Positions 54,054-62,875 of a stretch of 64,000 nucleotides of DNA are shown here, piece by piece (within the stretch, counting starts at the first letter, position 1; every line of letters starts with the position of its first letter). Position numbers and translations under genes: made by a program. The notes under the pieces are model-generated. The model worked only from the letters and a program-made list of their open reading frames with translations. It searched no databases and was not told the DNA's origin. The stretch comes from Saccharospirillum alexandrii (lineage in GTDB: Bacteria > Pseudomonadota > Gammaproteobacteria > Pseudomonadales > Natronospirillaceae), in the NCBI RefSeq assembly GCF_004000275.1, contig NZ_RCIP01000002.1, forward strand, positions 682,283-746,282, in the 5' to 3' direction.

Positions 54054-54947
54054 CTAACGCTGTAAGACTACCTTTTGCATGGTTCGGCCGCGAATCTCGA
54101 TCGACTCCCGGTACTGGCGGGGTGTCATACCCTTGATCTTCAGGAAGTGCCGGTTGAAGTTGGCCACGTTGGCAAAGCCGGCGTCGAAACATATTTCGGT
54201 GATGGGGCGATCGGTCACTTCCAGGTGCTCGCAAGCGCGGCTGATGCGCAAGCGGGTCAGAAAGTCGATGTAGCGGTATCCGGTAGCCTTTTTGAACCAG
54301 CGCGAAAAGAAAGTCGGCGCCAGGCCGAGCACACCGGCTACTTCTTCCAGGCTCAGCTCCCGGGTGCAATTGTGGATGATGTAGTTGACCACGGTATTGA
54401 CCCGGCCCTCCATCAGCGAATCCGACTCTTCTTCAAACGAGCGGCTCGACAGCGGCCAATAATCCTGGGACTGAGCCAGTTCCGACATGATGTTCAGAAA
54501 CGACAGCACCCGGGCCGGGCCTTTAAGACCTGCGATGGTGGCAAAATCATCCATCACCCGGGCGCTGGCTTCCTTGGAAAATTCGATACCGTAGCGCGAG
54601 TCAGCCAGCATGGTTTGCAGGGATTTCATTTCCGGCAGAATCTGAATCAGCGATTGAATGCGCTCATCGGAGAAGTTGATCACCCGGTCGCGAATACCGG
54701 TTTGAAAGTCTCCCAGCGAGACCCAGTTATGCGGCAGGTAGGGGCCGCACAAAAACACCGAACCGGGCGTAAAAGGGCCGACGTAATCGCCAATGAAGGC
54801 ATTGCCGTGTGTGGTCAGAATGAGGTGCAGTTCATATTCGTTGTGGTAATGCCAGCGCACCAGAGAACTGTCGGCACCGTGCGCCAGATACCGAAAGCTG
54901 TTCTGGGCTTCATAAACGGCTTCGTATTCCGGTTTGATTGCGCTCAT
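54054..54947 (-). CDS. AraC family regulator, probably of mannitol genes
   Basis: This is a 297-residue protein with an N-terminal cupin-like sensor (ADSSLVRWHYHNEYELHLILTTHGNAFIGDYVGPFTPGSVFLCGPYLPHNW). The C-terminal HTH pair is LSLEEVAGVLGLAPTFFSRWFKKATGYRYIDFLTRLRISRACEHL and PITEICFDAGFANVANFNRHFLKIKGMTPRQYRE. The strong GGAGGAACTGT site fixes ATG 54947. It is the last gene of the mtlEFG-dehydrogenase cluster, as with MtlR in Pseudomonas fluorescens. Confidence 0.9.
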   Translation of the reverse strand: MSAIKPEYEAVYEAQNSFRYLAHGADSSLVRWHYHNEYELHLILTTHGNAFIGDYVGPFTPGSVFLCGPYLPHNWVSLGDFQTGIRDRVINFSDERIQSLIQILPEMKSLQTMLADSRYGIEFSKEASARVMDDFATIAGLKGPARVLSFLNIMSELAQSQDYWPLSSRSFEEESDSLMEGRVNTVVNYIIHNCTRELSLEEVAGVLGLAPTFFSRWFKKATGYRYIDFLTRLRISRACEHLEVTDRPITEICFDAGFANVANFNRHFLKIKGMTPRQYRESIEIRGRTMQKVVLQR

Positions 54948-55019
54948 ACAGTTCCTCCAGTTGCGTGCACAGGATACCCTCCAACCCACAAATAGCCACC
55001 CTGCTGTGCGGTAACTGCG

Positions 55020-56510
55020 TTACCCCTGCATCATCCGCTGTAAGTACTCGTAAGCACCGCGGGCACGAATGCCTGCCAGGTGGCTGGCTACGTCTTCCAG
55101 AAAGCGAGTGCGGTTATCGTCGGGGCGCTCGCCGAACAGGGCATCCACTTTCAGCAACGACAAACGATCTGCCGAGCTGGCTTCGCGTTGCGCCTCACTG
55201 AGATTAAACTCAATGATCGGCATCGGTTCGCCTGCATCGTTAACGCCGTCCAGATACTTTAGAAAACTGGCGAACAGCAAACTGAGACGGCTGGTATCAC
55301 CACCGGCCGCCATGACATCACTGAGCACGGGCATCAGGTAGTTTTTCAGCTTGGCATAGCCATCGGAACAAATGCGTTGTTGCTGGTCGGCAATTGTCGA
55401 GTTTCCAAACCGCTCGATCAATTGCACCTGATAGGCATCCAACGGCATGTCGGCGATGGGGGTCAGGGTTGGGGCCGCATCCAGCGTCATGTAGTCGTTA
55501 ACCAGCTTCAGAATGGCCGGGTCTTTGATGGCGTTATCTACCCGGGTGTAGCCCGCCAGATACCCAATAAACCCCATCATCAGATGGCTGCCGTTCAACA
55601 GCCGCAACTTGGCCGTTTCATAGGGTGATACATCGGCCGTAAACTGCACGCCGACCTGCTCCAGGGCCGGGCGACCGGCTTTGAAATCATCTTCAATCAC
55701 CCACTGTATAAAGGTTTCGGCGCCCACGGCACAGGGGTCGACAACGCCGTGGCGTTCAAGCACAGCCTGCTGGTCAGCCACGCCGGGCGCTGGCGTAATG
55801 CGGTCGACCATCGAATTCGGAAACGACACGTGCGCCCTGACCCAGTCGCAGAGCGTTGCGTCAGCCTGTTCAAGAAAGCTCAGCAATGCGCTACGAAACA
55901 CATCGCCATTGTGCGGCACGTTATCGCACGACAGCAATGTTACCGCACCGCCGGTACCCAGTTTTGACCGCGCTTCGAGCGCTTGCCAGAGGTACCCGTA
56001 AATGGTTTTCGGCTGGTCCCGGTTGCTCAGATCGTGTTGAACATCGGGGTGATCGTGAAAGAACCGCTGCTGTTCGAAGTCGTACAAATAACCGCCTTCG
56101 GTAATGGTGGTGCTGATGATGCGGATGGCTGGCTGCGCCAGAGTATCGACAGCCTTTTGCGGGTCGTCCGGTGCATACAGCACGTTGGTCAGTGACCCGA
56201 TCACCCGGTCGCGAATGACCTCATCATCTTTTTCGGTCAGCGTATACAAACCGTTCTGCTTGGCCAGTGTCTCCAGAAAGGCTTTGTCGCCCGGGCGAAT
56301 ACCAATGCCGCAGATGCCCCAGTTCAATTCGCCCGTGCGGGTCATGTAGTCATCCAGATAGCGCGCCTGGTGCGCACGGTGAAAACCGCCAACACCGATA
56401 TGGGCAATACCCGGTACCACCTCAGAACGATTAAAAGCGGGCCAGTGAAGCGCCGGCGGGCAAGTCTCTGCAGTCAACTCTGCGATAGCCAGGACATTCA
56501 ATTCCGACAC
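55020..56510 (-). CDS. mtlD: Mannitol 2-dehydrogenase family protein
   Basis: This is a 496-residue long-chain polyol dehydrogenase. It would oxidise mannitol to fructose with NAD. Motifs are GIAHIGVGGFHRAHQARYLDDY (cofactor binding), SFPNSMVDRITP, and the catalytic lysine in YETAKLRLLNGSHLMMGFIGYLAG. The start is GTG 56510. Closely related fructuronate reductases share the fold, so the substrate is inferred from the transporter next door. Confidence 0.88.
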   Translation of the reverse strand: MSELNVLAIAELTAETCPPALHWPAFNRSEVVPGIAHIGVGGFHRAHQARYLDDYMTRTGELNWGICGIGIRPGDKAFLETLAKQNGLYTLTEKDDEVIRDRVIGSLTNVLYAPDDPQKAVDTLAQPAIRIISTTITEGGYLYDFEQQRFFHDHPDVQHDLSNRDQPKTIYGYLWQALEARSKLGTGGAVTLLSCDNVPHNGDVFRSALLSFLEQADATLCDWVRAHVSFPNSMVDRITPAPGVADQQAVLERHGVVDPCAVGAETFIQWVIEDDFKAGRPALEQVGVQFTADVSPYETAKLRLLNGSHLMMGFIGYLAGYTRVDNAIKDPAILKLVNDYMTLDAAPTLTPIADMPLDAYQVQLIERFGNSTIADQQQRICSDGYAKLKNYLMPVLSDVMAAGGDTSRLSLLFASFLKYLDGVNDAGEPMPIIEFNLSEAQREASSADRLSLLKVDALFGERPDDNRTRFLEDVASHLAGIRARGAYEYLQRMMQG

Positions 56511-56564
56511 GTAAAAACTCCTTAATCACCCGTCAGTGAGCAGGCGGTTGGCAAAAAATTCAGG

Positions 56565-56590
56565 AAAAAGACGGAGCCCGAAGGCTCCGT
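56565..56590 (-). terminator. Stem-loop between mtlG and the dehydrogenase
   Basis: On the minus strand ACGGAGC pairs with GCTCCGT around CTTCGG, followed by CTTTTTCC. It is a good intrinsic terminator or attenuator inside the operon, so dehydrogenase and AraC expression may differ from transporter expression. Confidence 0.82.
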
Positions 56591-56605
56591 TAACGAGGAC
56601 CCACA

Positions 56606-57436
56606 CTACTTAACAGCACCAAAGGTCAAACCACGTACGAGTTGTTTCTGACTGATCCAGCCAAACACCAGAATGGGCGCGACCGCCAGGGTTGATGCCG
56701 CAGACAGCTTCGCCCAAAACAACCCTTCCGGACTGGAATAGGAGGCAATCAGTGCCGTCAGCGGCGCTGCTTGCGACGCAGTCAGATTCAATGACCAGAA
56801 CGCCTCGTTCCAGCTCAGAATCAGCGACAATAGAAAGGTGGATGACAGACCACCCATGGTGATCGGAACCAACACATGGCGAATCTCCTGCCACAGACTG
56901 GCGCCGTCCATCCGGCAGGCCTCGAGAATGTCTTTGGGCACATCTTTGAAGTAGGTGTAAATCATCCAGATGACGATGGGCAGGTTGATCAGGGTGTAAA
57001 TAATGACCAGACCGGTACGGGTATCGAGCAAGGATGCATCCCGTGCCAGCAGATAAATCGGTACCAGCACACCTACCGGAGGCAGCATCTTGGTCGACAG
57101 CATCCACAGCAAGACCCCCTGGGTCCGTTTGGTGGGAAAGAACGCCATGGAGTAGGCCGCCGGAATGCCGATGAACATTGCCAGAATGGACGAGACAAAG
57201 CTGATGACCACCGAGTTGAAGGCGTAGCGCAGATAGTCACTGCGTTCAAACACCACAAAATAGTTCTCCAATGTTGGCCAGAAAAACAAACTTGGCGGTG
57301 AGGAGAAGGCATTCAATTCAGTTTTGAAGCTGGTCAGTATCATCCAGAAAATCGGGAAGAAGATCAGCGCCGCAACCAGCCAGGAGACGATGGTAACCAG
57401 CGTCAGTTTGACGACTTTTTCAGTGTGTAACTTCAT
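56606..57436 (-). CDS. mtlG: Polyol ABC transporter permease MtlG
   Basis: This is a 276-residue inner-membrane permease of the MalG type with IDEVCR-like EACRMDGASLWQEIRHVLVPITMGGLSSTFLLSLILSWNEAFWSLNLT. Six membrane segments are seen. It matches MtlG/SmoG permeases for mannitol and sorbitol. It follows mtlF by 9 bp. Confidence 0.9.
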   Translation of the reverse strand: MKLHTEKVVKLTLVTIVSWLVAALIFFPIFWMILTSFKTELNAFSSPPSLFFWPTLENYFVVFERSDYLRYAFNSVVISFVSSILAMFIGIPAAYSMAFFPTKRTQGVLLWMLSTKMLPPVGVLVPIYLLARDASLLDTRTGLVIIYTLINLPIVIWMIYTYFKDVPKDILEACRMDGASLWQEIRHVLVPITMGGLSSTFLLSLILSWNEAFWSLNLTASQAAPLTALIASYSSPEGLFWAKLSAASTLAVAPILVFGWISQKQLVRGLTFGAVK

Positions 57437-57445
57437 CTCGAACTC

Positions 57446-58324
57446 CTATTCCCCGGCCAGCGATTTGCCGACAATGCGAATCAGAAAAATCGCCACAATA
57501 TTGGCCAGTACCACCGCGACAATACCCCCTGCCGAGGCCATGCCGACGTCGTACTGCAGCAGCGCCTGGGAATAAATCAGATACGCCAGGTTGGTGGTCT
57601 GGGTGCCCGGGCCACCACCGGTGGTGGTGAAAATTTCGGCGAAGATGGACAGCAGGAAAATGGTTTCGATCATCACCACCACCGCCAGCGGTCGCGCCAG
57701 GTGCGGCAAGGTGATGTGCCGGAAAATAGCCACGGGCCCGGCACCATCCATACGCGCGGCTTCAAGCTGTTCCTGGTCGAGCGATTGCATCGCTGTCATC
57801 AGAATCAGAATGGCAAAGGGCAACCATTGCCAGGAAACAATCAGAATAATCGCCAGCATGGGCACGTCGGTGAACCAGTCGATCGGTGTCATGCCAAAGG
57901 TTTTAGACAAGAAAGCAAAGAAACCGCTGACCGGATTCATCAACAGGTTTTTCCAGATCAGGGCATTCACCGTTGGCATAATAAAAAACGGTGAAATCAG
58001 TAAGATGCGCACCAGGCTTCGGCCCGGAAAGGGGCTGTCGATCAGCACCGCGATGAGCGTGCCAAGCACGACGGTAATCAACAGAGTAGAACCCACCAGC
58101 ACCAGAGTATTGGACATGCCGGCGAAGAAACTAGGGTCGGTAAAGAAAAAGATGTAGTTCTCGAAACCGACGAAGTTGCGCAACCCCGGGATCGTTAAAT
58201 TAAAATTGACCGTCGAGTAATAGAGCGTCATTGCCAGTGGCACAGTCATCCATGCCAGCAAGAGCAGTACCGAGGGTGCAACCAGAAAGCGTGCCGCTCG
58301 GGCATTTCTAGAGAGCTGAGACAT
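57446..58324 (-). CDS. mtlF: Polyol ABC transporter permease MtlF
   Basis: This is a 292-residue permease of the MalF type, with EAA loop EQLEAARMDGAGPVAIFRHITLPHLARPLAVVVMIETIFLLSIFAEIFTTTGGGPGTQT. It pairs with MtlG. Palindromic copy D sits between it and mtlE upstream. Confidence 0.9.
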   Translation of the reverse strand: MSQLSRNARAARFLVAPSVLLLLAWMTVPLAMTLYYSTVNFNLTIPGLRNFVGFENYIFFFTDPSFFAGMSNTLVLVGSTLLITVVLGTLIAVLIDSPFPGRSLVRILLISPFFIMPTVNALIWKNLLMNPVSGFFAFLSKTFGMTPIDWFTDVPMLAIILIVSWQWLPFAILILMTAMQSLDQEQLEAARMDGAGPVAIFRHITLPHLARPLAVVVMIETIFLLSIFAEIFTTTGGGPGTQTTNLAYLIYSQALLQYDVGMASAGGIVAVVLANIVAIFLIRIVGKSLAGE

Positions 58325-58408
58325 GACTAGGGTACGTCCACATTAAGGCCTGGCCGCCTATTCCGGCGGCACTCATCATTCAAAAGCCAGGGTTCGTTTG
58401 GGGGCTTT

Positions 58409-58530
58409 GGTCCGCGTCGGCTACCGGTGACGCCCCTGAAGGGTCGGCGTGAATCCTTCCATGGAGCCTAGGCCGCAACATCCATGTTGCGGACTCCCCT
58501 TCAGGGGCGTCACCGGCACCCGCCGCTCGC
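58409..58530 (-). repeat. Nested palindromic intergenic element, copy D
   Basis: A perfect 20-bp arm pair (58424-58443 with 58497-58516) encloses a core nearly identical to copy A, including CCGCAACAT CC ATGTTGCGG. The flanks (TCCGCG before, CACCCGCCGCT after) also match copy A, but the arms are different in sequence. Farther out, GGGTTCG on the left faces CGAACCC on the right. It lies within the mtl operon, between mtlE and mtlF. Confidence 0.9.
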
Positions 58531-58576
58531 TAAGTCCGGTTGTTCGAACCCCGAAGATTGAGTCACTACTGCTGAA

Positions 58577-59905
58577 TCAGTCTTGATATCCAGCGCGGCG
58601 CATTTCACGGTTCACAACCGTATTGGCATTGGCCAATGCGCGATCAACCGTTGAACTGCCCGCCAGGGCACCGGAGATCTGTTGTCCTACCGTGGTGCCA
58701 AAGCCGCTGAAACCCGGGATGGCCACAAACTGCACGCCGGTGTAGGGCGACGGTTCCAGGGTTGAATCATCCGGGTTGGCTTTGCGCATTTGCGTCAGCG
58801 TCATGCTGGCGAATTCCGCAGCATCCAGGTAGTCCTGGTTCTCGTAGGTGGAAACACGCGTACCGGGGGGAATGGCGGCAATGCCGTGACGGTCTGCGAC
58901 CAGTGCCGAGTACTCTTTCGAGGTGGCCCAGGTGACAAACTTCTGAGCGGCGTCTTTCTGGTCTGAGCTGACCGGAATGGCCAGGGCCCAGGCCCACAGC
59001 CAGCCGCTGCCTTTCTCGGTTACCTGGCTTGGTGCGGCGGCGAAGCCTACTGAATCGGCGACGTTGGATTGGCTGTCGTCGGTAACGAAGCTACCGGCGA
59101 CGGTGGCGTCGATCCACATGCCGCATTTGCCGGTGTTGAACAGTGCCAGGTTTTCATTGAAACCGTTGCTGCTGGCACCCGGAGGGCCATAATTGCCGAG
59201 CAGGTCGACGTAGAAATTAACGGCACTCTTCCATTCATCGGTTTCCAGTTGAGCGTTCCAGTCCATATCGAACCAGCTGCCACCGAAGGCGTTGACCATG
59301 GTGCTTACCAGCGCCATGTTCTCACCCCAGCCAGCTTTACCGCGCAAGCAGATGCCGTATTGTTCGTTCGATGGGTCGTGCAGCGCGACGGCAAACTCAC
59401 GCACCTGATCCCAGGTGGGTGCCGCTGGCATGCTCAGGCCTGCGTCTTCAAACAGGTCGGTGCGATAATAAGTCATCGAGCTTTCGCCGTAGAACGGCAA
59501 GGCGTAAAGCTGGCCATCGGCTGACAGGCCGGCTTTTACCGATGGGAACAGGTCGTCTTCGTCGTAGCTTGCGGGCAGGTTGTCCATGGGCTCGAGCCAG
59601 CCGTTGGCTCCCCAGATGGGGGTTTCATACATGCCGATGGTCATGACATCGAACTGGCCGCTGTTGGCGGCGATGTCTGTGGTCAGACGCTGACGCAAGA
59701 CGTTTTCTTCCAGTATGACCCAATCCAGTTCAATGCCCGGGTTGGCGGCTTCAAACTCGGAAGACAGGGCTTGCATACGGATCATGTCACCGTTGTTTAC
59801 GGTGCCAATGGTAATGGTTTCTGCCAGTGCGGCGGTGGTGCAGGAAACACCAATGGCGAGCGCGCTCAGGCGCAGCCAGGTCGTTGGGGAAGCGTTCATT
59901 GTCAT
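58577..59905 (-). CDS. mtlE: Polyol ABC transporter substrate-binding protein MtlE
   Basis: This is a 442-residue periplasmic binding protein with a signal peptide (to about residue 29, ALAE). GTVNNGDMIRMQALSSEFEAANPGIELDWVILEENVLRQRLTTDIAANSGQFDVMTIGMYETPIWGANGWLEPMDNLP matches MtlE/SmoE for sorbitol and mannitol. It heads the mtl operon, and palindromic copy E lies upstream. Confidence 0.92.
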   Translation of the reverse strand: MTMNASPTTWLRLSALAIGVSCTTAALAETITIGTVNNGDMIRMQALSSEFEAANPGIELDWVILEENVLRQRLTTDIAANSGQFDVMTIGMYETPIWGANGWLEPMDNLPASYDEDDLFPSVKAGLSADGQLYALPFYGESSMTYYRTDLFEDAGLSMPAAPTWDQVREFAVALHDPSNEQYGICLRGKAGWGENMALVSTMVNAFGGSWFDMDWNAQLETDEWKSAVNFYVDLLGNYGPPGASSNGFNENLALFNTGKCGMWIDATVAGSFVTDDSQSNVADSVGFAAAPSQVTEKGSGWLWAWALAIPVSSDQKDAAQKFVTWATSKEYSALVADRHGIAAIPPGTRVSTYENQDYLDAAEFASMTLTQMRKANPDDSTLEPSPYTGVQFVAIPGFSGFGTTVGQQISGALAGSSTVDRALANANTVVNREMRRAGYQD

Positions 59906-60065
59906 TCACCTATCGTTGTTTTTGTATGTCTGCGATGTCGGGAATCCCGTTACGGACGACACCATTAAACGAGTAAGACGAACAACTCACCAATACTCCA
60001 ACCGAAAGTTTCTATACTTTTTTGACCTACCAGAATGCCGATTTGAAAATCAGCAACGGGTGAAG

Positions 60066-60191
60066 TATCAGGTGCCGGGTGTGTCTATACGGGGTAGTCC
60101 GCAGCAAGGATGCTGCGGCCTAGGCCCCATGGACGGGTTTATCCCGAGCGATGTGTCGCACCACCCGGATAGACACACCCGGTGGCTGATA
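60066..60191 (+). repeat. Nested palindromic intergenic element, copy E
   Basis: CCGGGTGTGTCTAT (60075-60088) pairs with 60169-60182. An outer TATCAG (60066-60071) pairs with CTGATA (60186-60191). The core matches copy C in orientation. The inner stem reads CCGCAGCA/TGCTGCGG, another compensated change. The inner end of the arm has two or three mismatches, so this copy is more decayed. It lies in the 410-bp divergent region between mtlE and a methyltransferase gene. Confidence 0.87.
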
Positions 60192-60316
60192 CGGGCGCCT
60201 GGCAATGAACTGAACATGACCCCTGGCACAGAATGCACGACCGTCACTGAACACTGATTCACCACCCCCAAAGACCGTGATAAGGTAACCCGACTCTACT
60301 AACAGACGGCACTACC

Positions 60317-61174
60317 ATGGACTCCAAAGAATTTGGGCTGGTTTTTGGCCAGCAATTAACAGGGATGGAAGATTTACACTACGGGTTCTGGGACGACACC
60401 ATTCCCGAGATCTCTGTGCTCTACATGAAACAAGCACAGCTGCGCTATACCGAACAGCTTATCGAAACCATTGAAGCCCATGGCTCTGGAGCGCAGCGGA
60501 TCATCGACGTAGGGTGTGGCACCGGCCAGGTATTGGTGGCCCTGAGTGAGCGAGGTCATCAGGTGGATGGTGTGATTCCCGCGCCGCACTTGGAAAGCCG
60601 GGTTCGCGAGAAAGTTGCCGCCGGTAATCTAAACAGCACCGTCTGGGGTTGCACCCTGCAGGATGTGCCGGTCGATACGCTGGCCGGCCAGTACGATACC
60701 GTTCTGTTCAGCGAGAGTTTTCAGTACATTCCTTACCAGACCGCACTGGCGGCCGCCAACACCCTGCTCAAGCCCGGTGGCCATGTTGTCATCTGTGACT
60801 TTTTCAAAACCGACAACACCGGTGATGGTCAGCCCGGCGACAAGAGTTTCGGCGGCGGTCACCCTTACACCAAATTCGTGAAAGACCTGGAAGCCTCGGA
60901 TTGGGAGGTACTGGAAAACAGCGACATTACCGCCAACACCAGCCCGAACATTCATTTGCTCGATGTGCTGTTGCGTGAACGCATCGGGCCGGCAATGGGC
61001 ACGCTCGATCAGTATCTGGGTGAACGTCACGGTCTGATTTTGAAGTCGGTTAAATGGTTATTTCGCAAGAAGCTGGCCAAGCTGAAGTTCAAGTACCTCA
61101 GCGGCCATCGCAGCCAGGCGGTGTTTGAACGATACAAAACCTACCGGCGCATTGTTCTGAAGAAGGTGGGCTGA
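60317..61174 (+). CDS. Class I SAM-dependent methyltransferase
   Basis: This is a 285-residue protein with motif I RIIDVGCGTGQVLVALSERGHQVDGV, motif II VLFSESFQYI, and motif III TLLKPGGHVVICDFFKTD. The C-terminal basic helical part (WLFRKKLAKLKFKYLSGHRSQAVFERYKTYRRIVLKKV) is typical of methyltransferases acting on lipids or sterol/tocopherol-like substrates. The substrate is unknown. It is convergent with the dioxygenase gene. Confidence 0.85.
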   Translation: MDSKEFGLVFGQQLTGMEDLHYGFWDDTIPEISVLYMKQAQLRYTEQLIETIEAHGSGAQRIIDVGCGTGQVLVALSERGHQVDGVIPAPHLESRVREKVAAGNLNSTVWGCTLQDVPVDTLAGQYDTVLFSESFQYIPYQTALAAANTLLKPGGHVVICDFFKTDNTGDGQPGDKSFGGGHPYTKFVKDLEASDWEVLENSDITANTSPNIHLLDVLLRERIGPAMGTLDQYLGERHGLILKSVKWLFRKKLAKLKFKYLSGHRSQAVFERYKTYRRIVLKKVG

Positions 61175-61179
61175 CAGTG

Positions 61180-61214
61180 CCCTCAGACAGGCTCGGGGTG
61201 AGCCTGTCTGAGGG
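61180..61214. terminator. Bidirectional terminator hairpin
   Basis: CCCTCAGACAGGCTC (61180-61194) pairs perfectly with GAGCCTGTCTGAGGG (61200-61214) around GGGGT. The 15-bp stem fills the gap between two convergent stop codons. Confidence 0.82.
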
Positions 61215-61219
61215 AGCAA

Positions 61220-62035
61220 TTATTCCCGCCAGATCACGCAGAACGTCCGGTAACCCAATACCGTATCATCAAACAAAATCTCTCCAGCCTGGCCCCCGCC
61301 CGCCGCCAGGCAAACGGGCAACGGCAACAGGTGTTCTTCACGCGGGTGGCTGAACCGGGCACCCGGGGCCTGATCCCAGTCGATCATTTTTGCAAGGCGT
61401 TGCTCCGGCGTCAGCTCCGGATTAGTCAGGGTCTGGGCCAGCCAGTCATGAAACTCGCGGTTAATGGCCCTGGCCTGGTCGTTGCCGTTTCGCATCACAC
61501 TCATATTGTGGAACGAAAACCCGGACCCGAGAATCATCACGCCTTCGTCGCGCAAGGCAGACAGCGCCTGACCCATCGCAATGTGCGCTGTGGGGTCCAG
61601 CCCTTCGATCAGTGACAACTGCAGCACCGGAATGTCCGCCTGGGGGTGCATCAGCATCAGCGGCACGAAGACACCATGGTCATAGCCACGCTTTGCATCG
61701 GTATCGACCGGCAATCCAGCGTTAGCAAGGCATTCCTCCACCCGGGCACGGATAGCTGCCGGATTGGTTGTCGGATAGTGATATTCGTAGGTCTCGGTGG
61801 GAAAGCCGTAGTAATCGAACAGCAGAGAGGGTGTATCGGCATCCAGTAACGTCGGCCGCGGCGCTTCCCAGTGCGCACTGATCACCAGTATCGCTTTCGG
61901 GCGCTCATAGTGTTGCGGCAATTGCCGCAGAAAGTCGGCAATCGCCTGCTGGCTGGGTTCGTTGAGCAGCGGCATCGGGCCTCCGCCGTGTGGGATAAAG
62001 ACCGCGGGTGCCCGTTGGATGGTTGGCGTATTCAT
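61220..62035 (-). CDS. DODA-type extradiol ring-cleavage dioxygenase
   Basis: This is a 271-residue zinc or iron enzyme of the LigB/DODA superfamily (YgiD-like). Ligand motifs are FIPHGGGPMPLL near the start, ISAHWEAPRPTL, YDHGVFVPLMLMHP and SGFSFHNM. The ATG 62035 follows GAGGAG. It may cleave a catechol substrate such as DOPA; the natural substrate is unknown. Confidence 0.9.
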   Translation of the reverse strand: MNTPTIQRAPAVFIPHGGGPMPLLNEPSQQAIADFLRQLPQHYERPKAILVISAHWEAPRPTLLDADTPSLLFDYYGFPTETYEYHYPTTNPAAIRARVEECLANAGLPVDTDAKRGYDHGVFVPLMLMHPQADIPVLQLSLIEGLDPTAHIAMGQALSALRDEGVMILGSGFSFHNMSVMRNGNDQARAINREFHDWLAQTLTNPELTPEQRLAKMIDWDQAPGARFSHPREEHLLPLPVCLAAGGGQAGEILFDDTVLGYRTFCVIWRE

Positions 62036-62128
62036 GGTTGGCTCCTCATGATTATGGCGGCAAGCATAGCCCTGCGAGCTGGGCGGCAACCATCAAAATA
62101 AGTTGTGCAACACCTTCACCCTATTTGA

Positions 62129-62740
62129 TTAAAACGACCGCATTGAATGTTCATGCCGACGATCCGGCTCATTGGCTTCCCGCCAGTGTTGCACTTCGCC
62201 CACCAGAGCTCTGATGTGACGCTGCACATCTTCGGGCCAATCGGCCATTTCGGTAAACATGGCGCCGTATTGGTGGCGATAGAACTGGCGCAATGCTTCC
62301 TCATAGCGCGGCAGGTCACCGGCCAGGGTTTGCATAAAGCGGTCTACCGCCAGCGATGCTTCTTCCAACTGAACCACCGGTGACTTGCGTGCCGCTTCCA
62401 CCATGCGCCGCAAGGCGGCTGATGCACCGCCTTGCTGGCGGTTCAGCCATTCCCAGTGACGCGGTAACAGCGACACTTCACGCGACTGCACGCCCAGCTT
62501 GGGTCGCCCCCGCCCCTGACGTTGCTGCACCGGGGCCTCGCCTGCCTGATAGGCCAGGCTGCGGGTAATCAGTTCGTCCGGCTGGGTCCAGTCGATCTCC
62601 AGCACCCTGGATGTTTGATGATTCAGCACCAGCAACGAGGCGTCCTGCTCGGCCTCGAGAAAGGCCCGAATGGCTGGCAGAGCCTGGTCTGGCTCGCCTT
62701 CGGCGACCTTGAGGTTTCCATTGAATGCAATGACTTTCAT
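62129..62740 (-). CDS. DUF2239 family protein
   Basis: This is a 203-residue cytosolic protein with the DUF2239 signature RGRPKLGVQSREVSLLPRHWEWLNRQQGGASAALRRMVEAARK. The N-terminal half (MKVIAFNGNLKVAEGEPDQA) is small and beta-rich. The central segment RGRPKLGVQSREVSLLPRHWEWL looks like a DNA-binding ribbon-helix-helix or HTH. The role is unknown. It is divergent from the AEC gene. Confidence 0.85.
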   Translation of the reverse strand: MKVIAFNGNLKVAEGEPDQALPAIRAFLEAEQDASLLVLNHQTSRVLEIDWTQPDELITRSLAYQAGEAPVQQRQGRGRPKLGVQSREVSLLPRHWEWLNRQQGGASAALRRMVEAARKSPVVQLEEASLAVDRFMQTLAGDLPRYEEALRQFYRHQYGAMFTEMADWPEDVQRHIRALVGEVQHWREANEPDRRHEHSMRSF

Positions 62741-62875
62741 AGAGTTCTCTTTTATTTTTACCCGGTATTAAACCAGTGTATCCAGATTTCTCACGTTCGA
62801 ACAGTGCTTTTGTCGTCCCTTTACAGCCAGGTGCTCCAGAGGGTTAAATGCGGCCTTTACCAACTGGAACACGGA

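Noticed and set aside
62522-62875. N-terminal extension of the AEC transporter frame
   Set aside because: It is antisense to the DUF2239 gene and lacks membrane segments. The family start fits ATG 62876.
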